Shown here in pieces: positions 10,758-20,690 of a stretch of DNA of 64,000 bases. Position 1 is the stretch's first letter. Every line of letters starts with the position of its first letter. The position numbers were made by a program, and so were the translations under genes. The notes below the pieces were generated by a model. That model ran no database searches. It was not told the origin of the DNA and saw only the letters and a program-made list of their open reading frames with translations. Origin of the DNA: Mariannaea sp. PMI_226 (taxonomy: Eukaryota; Ascomycota; Sordariomycetes; Hypocreales; Nectriaceae); assembly GCA_024336345.1 (NCBI GenBank), contig JANFOG010000003.1:372001-436000 (forward strand), given 5' to 3'.

Positions 10758-12948
10758 CTAAACCGATCCTTGCTTCTCTCCAATTTCGGGGTCCAAGATC
10801 ACACCAAGCTGAATGGCACCAAACGGCCGTTGCTCTGCAATGCCTTCCTGCTCGACACTGATTTTGTCTTTCGAGAGGAGAGAGAGAACATGGAGGAATG
10901 CCCGCGCTGCGAGCCTCTTATCATGAATGGCTGGATTTGCGATTTCCTCAAAGCTCACCCAACGACGAAGAGGATGATCATTCGGGCGAATGCGCCCCTG
11001 ACGGTGGGCAATCTCCTTTGAAGTGATCAATACCTGAGCGCAGGAGTTATCTAGACTCGCAACTGAGTCCTGGGTTGAGCCATGGGGACCCGTTCTGTTA
11101 TCCGAAAATTCAGGACCATCTTCTCCGAAAGAATAACCCTGAGCGTCTTCTAGATGAAGGAGATCGTCGGAACCGAGGACAGATCCTGGAACGTTGCTGA
11201 ATCTTCTGATGGGATCAATAACCCTACCTCGTTCGAAGAGAGGGCTTGGGTCTGGCTGGCTCTTTTGGGCACTTTCAGGTCCTCGAGGCACAGGGCCAAG
11301 CACTACCGAGGGAGGTCGGCTCCCGGGCACCATAGACGAGGAGTGGTAGTCTTCCAACGGCGGAACAGCATCCATGCCCAGTTCGGGGATGAGGTCATCG
11401 CCTCTGGCAAGCCCGATTTCATCATTTTCATTGTGCCTCTGCCTAACTCGCCTCACGTTGCTTGTGCCATCCTCAAATGCCTCTGATGAGCTGCGACGTT
11501 GGCCATGACGCGAATCTTCTCCGGTTTCGATTCGTTTGTTCTGTAGACTCTCTTTTAGAACGGTTCCGGAAAATTCCTTAACAAGGGGATGGGAAATTTT
11601 GGTGACATGACGAAGAGTGCCAATGTTGGCAATCCCGTTTTCGAAGAGAAGAGCGGTTGCATTTTTACGTGCTTGCGCTGGAGTGGTTCCGCGAAGTCTG
11701 TTACGAGATGCATCCATCTTCTCAAGGTAATTCTTGGACCAGTCAAGGAATTCTGACCGAGGAATGCGATCAGTCTCGTCGACCATTTGAGGAACCTTTC
11801 GTGGGCGCCCCCTTCGAAGATGCGTGACGACATGCTGGCTGAGGCTGGTCTCTGAACTGAGGACATCTGAGGTAGTGGATGTCCTAACGCGTGCCCGCTT
11901 CGGAAAAGGTTCAGCATCAGGCAGAGCGTCCTCTCCCACGACGAAGACATTATCTCCCTTATTGGGGTGAAGTAGATTCTCAGATTTAGGACCAGTTATT
12001 TGAAAGTCCTGAGCATCCAGCCCCGGAAGGACGGGTAGGTCAGGCTCAGGGTCGGCCATTTCAATTACGTTGCCGTCGGCGTCAATGTCTAGACCAATGC
12101 CAGCGAAGGGGTCGATATCTTCTTCTCCAAAAGGGTTAAAACTCATCCTAGGATCTTCAAGGTAGAGTATCCCGGGACGTGGTGAAGTTTGGCCAAGATC
12201 CGATCGAAGTCGCTGGCTAGTTGTAGATAGGGACGACTGGGGCAGATCAAAAGGGAGGAGCTGCTGGAAATCTGAAGATGAAAAAGACGGCTGACTTCGT
12301 GGAGTCATCTGCGAAACGCTTTGTGTTGACGTCTGGCTTGGGCCAGAGAACAGTTCCTTGTCGGTGAAGAGGTCAAAATTGGAGAGCATATTCGTGATGT
12401 CGAAGTTAGGGTCATCCTGAAGGGTGATTTGATGGCGCCTAACACGTTAGCACAAGTCCTTAGGGTAAAAAAGGAGGGATGGATAAGAGTAATATCCTTA
12501 CTTTGCCTTGCCAGCCTTGGGATCGAGTTCGCTGGTTTTCATGACACGAAAGAACATCAACATGTCTGATTGCGTCTTCTCAGCATCGGAAAGGACGTAG
12601 TGGCACTGCTGCGAAAACACGCGTGAGACGCCATAGAGAAGACTGCCTTGAAGTCGGAGTGCCAAGGGAGCACCGGGGTCAATGATTGTTTCGCATGCTT
12701 TGGGAACGTTGACATCTTGGATGGCTTTTCGAGTCAACCTGCGATGGCTTGTCTTGCCGACAGTAGCAACCAGCCTTGTAAGGGGTCAGCGAATCCTGCA
12801 GGAAAGTGAACGACGATGGAGATGTATATACCAGATGGTGGAAACACCATACTGGTTATTGCTGAGGACTGGCAAAGAAAAGGTTAGCGGGCAAAGACGG
12901 CGTGGAAGCTAGAGATCCAGCAAGCTCACTCTCATGACTGTAGAACAT
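10758..12948 (-). CDS. REC8: Meiotic cohesin kleisin subunit Rec8
   Basis: Four exons on the minus strand: 12930-12948 (19 nt), 12832-12868 (37 nt), 12502-12774 and 10758-12438. They encode 669 residues. All introns are GT..AG, 57-63 nt long, and the sum closes in frame. Rec8 replaces Rad21/Scc1 in meiotic cohesin and holds sister centromeres until separase cleaves it. The N-terminus MFYSHEILSNNQYGVSTIWL spans the first junctions. It is followed by TRKAIQDVNVPKACETI, PLALRLQGSLLYGVSRVF and QQCHYVLSDAEKTQSDM, the domain that grips Smc3. The C-terminus (RLAARAFLHVLSLLSKDKI...FGAIQLGVI) is the winged helix that binds Smc1. The middle is acidic and low in complexity, where separase and kinase sites would lie. 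Rec8 is favoured over Rad21 because the N-terminus has the VPKACETI form instead of the Rad21 HWDKKLTK form. The two tiny 5' exons would be lost if the start were placed in exon 3. Confidence 0.93.
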
Positions 12949-13898
12949 GTTGGCTACGAATAGAGCTTTAAGTTGCTAGAAGATATGACCTTCTTCTCAA
13001 AACTACCATCAAGATATCCTGCAGGGGCCGGCGTTGTCCAACTACGACTTCCAGTTGATCGTTGGTGATCAGGAGCTTGGTGGAGGATGCTGAAGAGAAG
13101 GAAAGAGAAGGCTTAAGAGAGAGGGCTCAAAAATAAGACGCGACTCGAGAGATTTTACGTGCCAAACTCCTGTAACAAACGATTTCTTGGGCAAGGAAAC
13201 TGCGCGCAGCTGGCAGCCGGGACCCAGACGCAGCAGCAGCAAATAATAACGATGGGAATCTCTTGTCAGAGGCGAGACGTGATTCTTGTTGATTCAATTG
13301 GACCAACAAACGGACAAGAGGGTTCTTATAAAAGCTCAGGAACTACATGCTAATTTACATCGACTACGCCTGCGAGTGCAGCAGTATTAATACCATACTA
13401 TCTCCTTTGCGGCTATGTGAAGTATATACGTTGGAGACCTTGGAATATTTCGCTTTGTCATCCCTAATCCCCTCCAAAAGCCACGAACAGCGATGAGATC
13501 GATTCACCTATTAATATCTCATATGAAGTCATAGGAGAAAGCAATACTTGGAATATATGGCATGTCCATATTCAAATTCAGGATCAGGATCGCGCATGAA
13601 AGAAGGCACTCAAGAGCAAGTACCTTCACTAGGATGGGGGAAGGAGTAATCTCGAATGCGCTTGCCCAATATTCTCATCGTCATGGGAAGCTGAAGAGTA
13701 AGGTTGTTTCAACAAGCAATGAGTGTCGGTTTCGTACAGCCTCCAAAAATCCATCTGCGCGCAGTGTCAAGAGATCGTTCTGGTAATTGCTTGGAAGATG
13801 TGGTGATCTTTATTCCATCTATAAGGCAGGAAGTGATATAAGCTACACTCTGCTCCCCGTCTTTCACATCAGCAACACGAGCTGCGTTGGCAGCTACA
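12949..13898. other. REC8 promoter and flank up to tRNA-Val
   Basis: This is the upstream region of REC8, read on the minus strand. A purine-rich patch around 13088-13120 reads as CT-rich on the gene strand. A CAGCAGCAG run is at about 13229-13237. No convincing open frame exists; the candidates of 60-83 codons have no recognisable content. Confidence 0.55.
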
Positions 13899-13972
13899 GG
13901 TTCCGTGGTCTAGCTGGTTATGGCATCTCGTTAACACCGAGAAGGTCCCCGGTTCGAGCCCGGGCGGAATCA
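13899..13972 (+). tRNA. tRNA-Val (anticodon AAC)
   Basis: 74 bases folding as a full cloverleaf without an intron. The acceptor stem GGTTCCG pairs with CGGAATC with one G-U pair, and A is the discriminator base. The D-arm sequence TGGTCTAGCTGGTTA is the A box. The anticodon stem TCTCG/CGAGA holds the loop TTAACAC, so the anticodon is AAC (valine, read as IAC). The T-arm CCCGGTTCGAGCCCGGG is a perfect B box. A run of six T follows at 13974-13979, a normal pol III terminator. Confidence 0.95.
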
Positions 13973-14390
13973 ATTTTTTGGGTCATATCAATGATACCTC
14001 AACACAAACTCTCCTTTTTTTTCCCCTTGCTGGAGTGATGGTTACTTTTTAATGCGTCCCAAGCATGCTTGTGGTTAGGAGTTTATGTTATTGGCAAGGA
14101 TCTCTATAATTACCCTTCGTGAATAGAGTTTGCAACATCTAGTAAGAGCTAATTGTATGTAGCGAACTCTACTCATTCTATCTGCTCCAAAACCACGTCG
14201 TCTGTCTATCTTGCCCCACCACCGTACTCTTCTACGGGTGTATCTTAGCCTTATATGTCTCATACCCAGTACACAGTAGAGATATATATTACGATGCACC
14301 TTGAACCAGTAACCCCTTCCTGAGGTAAATACAAAACTCGCTGTTCGTTTTATCCTAAGAGCGGTCACTGGATACGGGAATATACCCAAC
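13973..14390. other. tRNA-Val terminator and MFS gene 3' flank
   Basis: It begins with the pol III T-run and a second T-rich tract near 14015-14025. The rest is the 3' flank of the minus-strand permease gene. The open frame that enters it is only the unspliced last exon read onwards. Nothing else is seen. Confidence 0.6.
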
Positions 14391-16421
14391 TTATTTGTGA
14401 GTTGCGCGAAGCCCGGTCCCGCTGGCAATGAGTGCAGCACAGATGCCAACACAAGCCACGGCGGTGGATGTTCCGAAGGCATATCTCAGTCCATCATAGT
14501 ACACCAGGCGGGCCTTAAGCTGTACCTCAGGGGGTAGATGATGGAGGACTTCGACTGAGTGGCGGATGTCGTCAATAATCTAGAGCAATCAATCAGCACA
14601 CCGACCTCAGTTTCACTCTGTGTGAGAACAAAAAGAAATCAAACGCAACAAGGAACAGGGGCGTACTCTCCATTTATCGGGTACCTCGCTCAGAGCGTCC
14701 GGCAAGCGGGCGCTGAGCGTAGTTTGCACGATGGCAGAGGTGACAGATACACCCCAAACGGTACCTAAAGAGCGAATGAGATAGACGGTGGATGCGGTTA
14801 CAGCATGATCTAGAGGGCGAGGCACAGTCAGCCACAGGATACACATCGAGTCTTTTCTCTTCGGCGAAATGCCTACTTACCATCATGGTCAAAGGAAGCC
14901 AACGAAGTGAAGAGGATGCCGGGGTAGATGATGCCCTGTCCGAGATTGGCCGGAAACACGTAAACGAAGTACTTCCAAGTCGAGTCCTCAAAGCCCAGAG
15001 ACGTGACCAAGGCGTTACCAATCGCCATGAGAATCGAGCCAGCGCGCACAAGGGGAATTAGCTTGCCCCATCGAGACATGATCACTCCAGCAATGACTCC
15101 TCCTATGGGGGTAGCCAATGATGGGATAGCAAGACGCGCCCCAGCCGTAGTGGCCGAGTCGAGCAGAACTACCTGGAAGAAAAGCGGTAGCATAAAGAGA
15201 TACTATATACCATCCACAAATGTCAGCTGACGTGAAAGCTTTGGGGAGCGAGATGGTCCTCGCAACTATACACATATATATATGTGTGTGTGTGTGTAGG
15301 AATTTGTACTTACACCGTAGGCTGCCATGCCAGCACAGACATTGGCCACTTGGGTAGCAATCGGAAGTCGGCCATGGAGCAGGCGCAGGGGAATAATCGG
15401 AATAGCTGTTGTCCTAGATTCGACGGAAAGGAACAGTGCAAACAGCGCGACACTTCCCACGAGGGCTCCAACAACCCAGGGGCTTCCCCAAGGCAGCTCG
15501 TTGCCACCCAGGCTCAGACCCAGAAGCTGCACCGAGATGGCGACAACAAGCAGGAAAGCGCCCAGAAAGTCCACTCGCTTCCATACGGCACCCAAACCAG
15601 CGTCGAAGTGGGCGCCTGTGGACTGCTCCTGGTTCGAGACGACGAGAATGCCAGTAATCAAGGCCAATATGGACACAGGCACCTGCAGGAGGAAGCACCA
15701 TCGCCATCCGATGCTGTCGGCAATGGTCCCTCCAAAGGAGGCGCCGGAGATGGCACCGAAACCGTAGATGCCATTCTGCAGGGCCTGGTACATGCCTCGC
15801 TTGCGAAAGGGGATCATGTCAGAGTTGACAATGGTAGCTTGCGAATGTAGTTAGTATTGCGTAAAAATGCATGGAGTAAAGGAATGGGGTATGGAAAAAA
15901 GAAAACAAAACATCAAAGCAAAGATACGCACCCATGGTCATCAAACCTCCTCCTCCAAAGCCAGTCAAAGCCCGCATACAGTTCAAGAAAACAATGTTGT
16001 CCGCCACACCGCACCCTAGACAACCAGCGGCAAAGGTGATTGTCGAGATGAAGAAGCACATGCGACGCCCAAAGATATCCGACACTCTTCCATACAAAGG
16101 CTGAAAAGCGGTACTGGTGACCAGATACGAGGTAGTCAGCCAAGACGCCGTGTTGGCCGCGTCGAAGTCGGAGCTGATGACGGCATATGTCGAAGCTGTG
16201 ATGGTGCTATCAAGTCCGTAGAGAAATACGTTGGACATGATTGCCAGCTGGATCCAGAGGAATCCGCGGGGAGGCTTCCAAGATAGTTCATCTGGAGCCC
16301 GGAGCAGCGGTTGATCGTCACGGTACGGCTCGAGGAGAGCTGCTGCACCACCATCATCACCAAGATCGGATTCGAGATCCAGATCCTCGGGTCTGGTATT
16401 GTTGCTATCGTCGTTGCGCAT
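14391..16421 (-). CDS. MFS permease, vacuolar amino-acid (Fnx1/Vba) type
   Basis: Five exons on the minus strand: 15932-16421, 15314-15837, 14881-15202, 14667-14809 and 14391-14579. They encode 555 residues. All four introns are GT..AG (71-111 nt) and the phases agree. The first 60 residues are acidic and cytosolic. About 14 hydrophobic segments follow, as in the DHA2-like branch of the major facilitator superfamily. After TM1 (FLWIQLAIMSNVFLYGLDST) comes the MFS motif A region QPLYGRVSDIFGRRMCFF. A glycine-rich loop, ALTGFGGGGLMTMG, then follows. GIYGFGAISGASFGGTIAD resembles motif C of drug/H+ antiporters. Sequence style resembles Fnx1/Vba vacuolar transporters of basic amino acids, but substrate and membrane are inferred and a drug exporter is possible. 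The CT-rich leader on the gene strand (about 16530-16580) precedes the ATG. No partner gene adjoins it. Confidence 0.88.
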
Positions 16422-17596
16422 TGTGCAAGCCCGTATTTCGGCTGCAGGGTTTAGAAATCAGATTCCTCTTAAATTGGTTGAGATGACGAGGGGGGAGGCG
16501 AAATTGTCCAAGATGCGAAAATCTCGACTTGCACAACCAAAAAGAGAAGAAAAAAAAAGAAAGAAAGAAAAGTCTTTTCTTTCACAATAAATTCACAATT
16601 CCCTACGTGCAGAGGGGGACAGAGATAGGAACTTGATATAAAGATAAACAACCCGAAATCTAGGAACAAGAGATTTTAGTGGGACAGTTCGGTGTGACTG
16701 ATCTAAAATAAATGTTGAAATAATGGCTCAAGATCACGTATGCACTTTGTGCGCAAGTAGATCCAGATTATAGCCTGAAGCGGTAATACGGTTGTGGATC
16801 TCCCATCGCATAAGGCGGATGAGGTGCCGAGATTTGAACATTTCCTGGTCCTACATAACTCTGTACATAGTCGACTATTATGTGCAGTGCACGGTGCAGT
16901 AAGTAGGTAGTTTGATTCGCTAAAAAGATAAATTAATTTGGTGAACAAATACCAAAAAATTATATCGCCTACTTCGGTCAACGCAAAATAAATAATGGGA
17001 TCCTGTATGTTCGCCAGAGGATGTACTTTTAGATGCCTACCATTCCAACTAATAATGCCTTCCTTGCTCTCATTCTTTTCAAAGTTATATGATCTGGATC
17101 ACCAAACAAAACTGACAATAAATAAAAGGAAATGGAATAAAAACTTACAAGAGCGGTTACTCATTGATAGTGTGGCAAGCAACCCCTCTCCCTCTTCCCT
17201 CTGTATCTATTTATCTTTCCAGGGAATTTTATCCGCTCTGGTTTCGTCTAAGCCTCGATCAAGCCTGTAACTGAATTGAAATACACTCGCCCTTGGGGGA
17301 ATTGAGAACACTTCTCGCTAATGTCGCTACATATACCAAATTGAACAAGAGTTGGTATATTTTCAGAAGAGTAAGAATACCACGAGTTGAAAAGTGAACA
17401 GGTCATCAACATTGCAAATTTAGAAAAAGTTTTCTCCTATCAAATATCAATCTAAGAGCAGTACCTTGAGCATTCTAATGGCTACAAATGTTTTAGAGGC
17501 GGTCGGAGTTTGTTGGTTTCTATTCTGCACACATTAGGTACGTACACATATTATAAATCATCCAAAAGCTCACACAATTATTTACCTACGGCAGCA

Positions 17597-17616
17597 AGGT
17601 AGGTACCTGCCTACCT
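17597..17616. repeat. 7-bp inverted repeat of the GGTAGGTA family
   Basis: AGGTAGG and CCTACCT are exact reverse complements around the six-base loop TACCTG. It belongs to the same dispersed motif family as the hairpin at 5763-5790. It lies in gene-free DNA. Confidence 0.75.
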
Positions 17617-18540
17617 AGATACGCATTACGTTGCTGCCAACGTGTTTCGTCGACGTTGCTTTTCACCGAGGCAAAGTAAGTCACGGCAATAGCCGACTCG
17701 AGTCATGTGATCCAGGCGCAGCAGACAAATAACACGTAGCAATTGAATGCAAATTACGTAGGCGTCGTTTTGGAAGCGCTGGAGTGTCGTTCTCAGACTG
17801 TGAATGACAGCGTGGCGCTTTCAAAACCATCATGTCTTGTCCCTGTGGTGTTGAGTAGATTACCTCAAAGTACATGGCTGGTATATGTCAGAAGGCAGGG
17901 TAGCCAACGCCACGCCTCTTGACTAAAAACGAAAGAAAGGAAGAAAAAAAGAAGGGTCTGCCTACTAATCAATTAAACCGCACCCGTTAGGGTCCAGCTG
18001 AGCGCCTTTGACGAAGATAGGAAAAGTTGCGACGCGCGATTCATGGAGGCTTATTCTTTGACCGATCAAGGTTTGATGCTAAAAATGGGAGCTTGATCTT
18101 TAGGCCATGTCTATTGTTAACCATAATGCGGGGGAAACGGTTCTAGACGCCGGTCTCTGCATCTTATTTTCATGGTCCCTGTTGAGAATACTGTGTAAGC
18201 TCAATTCATGTCAGTATCTGTTGCAACAAAAGATTTCCTCCGAATATTGCTATGTGGTTACTCCGTCTTACTTTTTATTATCTTAGTCCGCGCTGCAACT
18301 AATGTGGTGTGTTGCTTGATCAATTTCCCAAGCTCAATGGTCAATCAACCACTTCTTTCCCAAGCCATGTTCGCTCAGCCACAGCCAGCTCGTTGAAGGA
18401 AGCCATACAAAGTCACACTGATGTCACGGACAACACAACAATTGTCAGAGTCAGATACAGGTGTAAGCGTGGCGCTGTCGCATGTGATCCCGATCTCCAC
18501 CAATTCGAAGGTGAATGGCCCCCGCGCACCGTGACAAGCT

Positions 18541-18555
18541 TATATATATATATTA
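18541..18555 (+). promoter_or_regulatory. TATA-rich stretch upstream of the GFA gene
   Basis: A TATATATATATATTA run lies about 135 bases before the ATG at 18689, on the correct side of the gene. It could be the TATA box; a plain AT microsatellite is the alternative. Confidence 0.4.
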
Positions 18556-18688
18556 CCATCCTACCTCGCCTCAATCCGTGATATAGCTCTGCAGATCACT
18601 CAGTGTCAACAATCACCATCATCCCATCTCACAAACGCTAGTTTACCAACTTAAACAGCAAAAATATCAATCTCTTCTCTGTAACACC

Positions 18689-19215
18689 ATGGCCTCAGTC
18701 TCTGGAAGCTGCATCTGCAAGAAGGTTGCCTACACCTATACCGGTGAACCAACATTGAAGGCTGGTCTTTCCCACACAATCTTACACCCATACACCCATG
18801 AGTTATTTTTTTTTTTTTTTTTCCAAAGATAGAAATGGTCAAAGTGCTAACAATTCAATTCATCATCCAGGCCGTCTGCCACTGCCGCGAATGCCAGAAG
18901 CTCACCGGGTCCAGCTACACCTACAACTTCCTCATCCCGCGCGAGAACTTCAAATGGACCTCTGGCACGCCCAAGGCCGGCAAATTCGTCCAAGAGATCG
19001 GTGTTGAAGTAGACTACAGCTTCTGCCCCGACTGCGGAACCGTTCTGATCAAGCAGAGCGAGGCGGACATGTTCAAGCCCTTCTTCCTGGTTCAGGCCGG
19101 GACCATCGATGGAGACGAGTTCAAGACAAAGCCCGACGCGGAGCTTTGGACTAGCCGCAAGGTGGAGTGGATTGATGCTCTCAATGGAGTGGAACAGAAG
19201 GCCCAGTTCACTTAA
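18689..19215 (+). CDS. GFA-fold (glutathione-dependent formaldehyde-activating / CENP-V) zinc protein
   Basis: Two exons, with exon 2 at 18871-19215. The family binds structural and catalytic zinc by CxC, CxxC and CxxCxxC-like cysteine groups. Here CIC at residues 9-11, CHCREC early in exon 2 and CPDC later are all visible, together with GSCIC, QKLTGSSYTYNF and the late ELWTSRKVEWIDAL. Members are small (about 130-140 residues), as here. The acceptor is strong: branch-like CTAAC, then CAG at 18868-18870. The donor is a problem. The only nearby GT (18765) breaks the frame. Using AAG with a GC donor at 18761 gives a 138-residue protein that reads TLKAVCHCREC across the join. A GT at 18725 would also close the frame but removes 12 conserved residues. 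The substrate is unknown; many family members are not true formaldehyde enzymes. Confidence 0.82.
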
Positions 19216-20690
19216 ACTGGAGCAAGAACTGGTTTTCCCGTCGCAATGCTCTGAGAGTTCTCGGTGCCCCCCCCAGTTGTGCTTGGCATAATATAGGGCA
19301 GTCGATATTCCTGACTGAAGAGAGTGACATTGAAATTTGAACAACTCATGCAATGCTGACTGTTGCAATGGATCATCAAAGTTGGGGGGAACCACGAAAC
19401 AACAAAACATACCTGTTCTGTGCTTGTATTGGGAACTCGGATGTTAGTTGGTTGCTATTAGGTGTATGGCGACGGGCGTGAACTGGAGACTCCAAGTCGT
19501 GACTTTTTTTCCAGCAAAGTTTATGAGCTTGGCACTAAGCTTGCTATGTATCGATTTATCCTTGCATATAGGATGCTTATGATTAACATGCGTGGAAATT
19601 TTTATTTCGTCTTCTCCATGATTAAGTGATGCTTAACGGACGTCACAGTCCTCCCCCAAACAGCAGAAGATTTATCAAGTCTCATCCAACCAGGCCCATT
19701 GTCACTAGTTATGTCAAATGCGCCTCGTAGAACACCCACGTAGAGGCCGGGATCAGAATAAAAATTGCCAAGAACAAAACGTGTAGTACCGTCTATTCTT
19801 TGTCAGATGCACATCCGTGCGAGCGAACAAGAAAAAAAAAACCAAGAGCCAACAGATTTCTCTTCTACGCCATCCTCTTTGCCTCTCTCATCTCCCAGCA
19901 CGAATTTTTATTTGATAAGCTGTACCATATCATCAATTCGTACGGCAACAACTCAGTGTATTTTTTACCAAATGAACATATTTACATTATCAGAGGGGGA
20001 CCAGGTAAACCCTTCCACACAAGTGCTTTTTCGAAACAACCTCATGTCCTTGCCTGTTATCTCGAGTGGCCATGTCAGAAGAGGGGGGTGGAAGGACATG
20101 TCATTGGTCGGAGCTTGGTTTGGTTTATTGTTTCAACAAAACTGTTTACTGCAAAGGCCCGTCCCAAGTTTCGCCTTTGGTGATCGACATGAAACTTGAA
20201 TATGTTTCTTAGCTCCCCCCCCCCCCCCCCCCCCCTCCTTTTCCCCTTTCCCCTCGTGGCTGTATCATGTTGACCAAACACAATGCTACCATAATCATCC
20301 GATCGGGATCGACCGGGATCACCTGTCAATTCGAAACGGGATGGGATGAAAAATTATCTGAACAAACAAACATCCCATTCACAATGTGTAACCAAAAAAC
20401 TTCAAGGATGAATAAGCATTCATCCGACGCTCGCTCACATGCCCGGCAGAGAATCACTTCAACTCACACAAACGCAGGAAACAGAACTTGAACGGGCATA
20501 TGAACGGTTGTGAAACATCAATTGCTATGATTCTATAAAATGAGAACGCCGAGCATGCATATACAACATCTCTCCTGGTAAGATGTGACCGTCTTTTTTT
20601 CGTAAAAAAATATATATACAGTTCGAAGAAGTCCCAAAATATTAAATCGACTATGGCCAGCTTTCCTCTCTGCGGATATGTTATGCAATG
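19216..20690. other. Convergent flank between GFA gene and second ferric reductase
   Basis: These are the 3' flanks of two convergent genes. The frames at 19765-20199 and 19800-20183 are overlapping and low in complexity, with no recognisable domain. A 21-base poly(C) is listed separately. TATATATATA near 20611 is close to the 3' end of the reductase. I see no gene. Confidence 0.55.
20215..20235. repeat. Homopolymer run of 21 C
   Basis: Twenty-one consecutive C follow AGCT and end at TCCTTTTCCCC. Its length may be affected by sequencing slippage. It lies between two convergent genes. Confidence 0.9.

Larger units (their letters stand above)
16422..18688. other. Intergenic region between MFS permease and GFA protein
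   Basis: The left end is the permease promoter with a purine-rich tract at about 16530-16580. From about 16680 to 17460 the DNA is AT-rich with only short frames. A TACCTAC-family hairpin (17597-17616) and a TATA stretch (18541-18555) are listed separately. I see no gene in the 2.2 kb. Confidence 0.55.

Noticed and set aside
15284..15850. 188-codon frame opposite the MFS gene
   Set aside because: Antisense shadow over exon 2; Gln/Asp-rich without domain and interrupting introns on the real gene.
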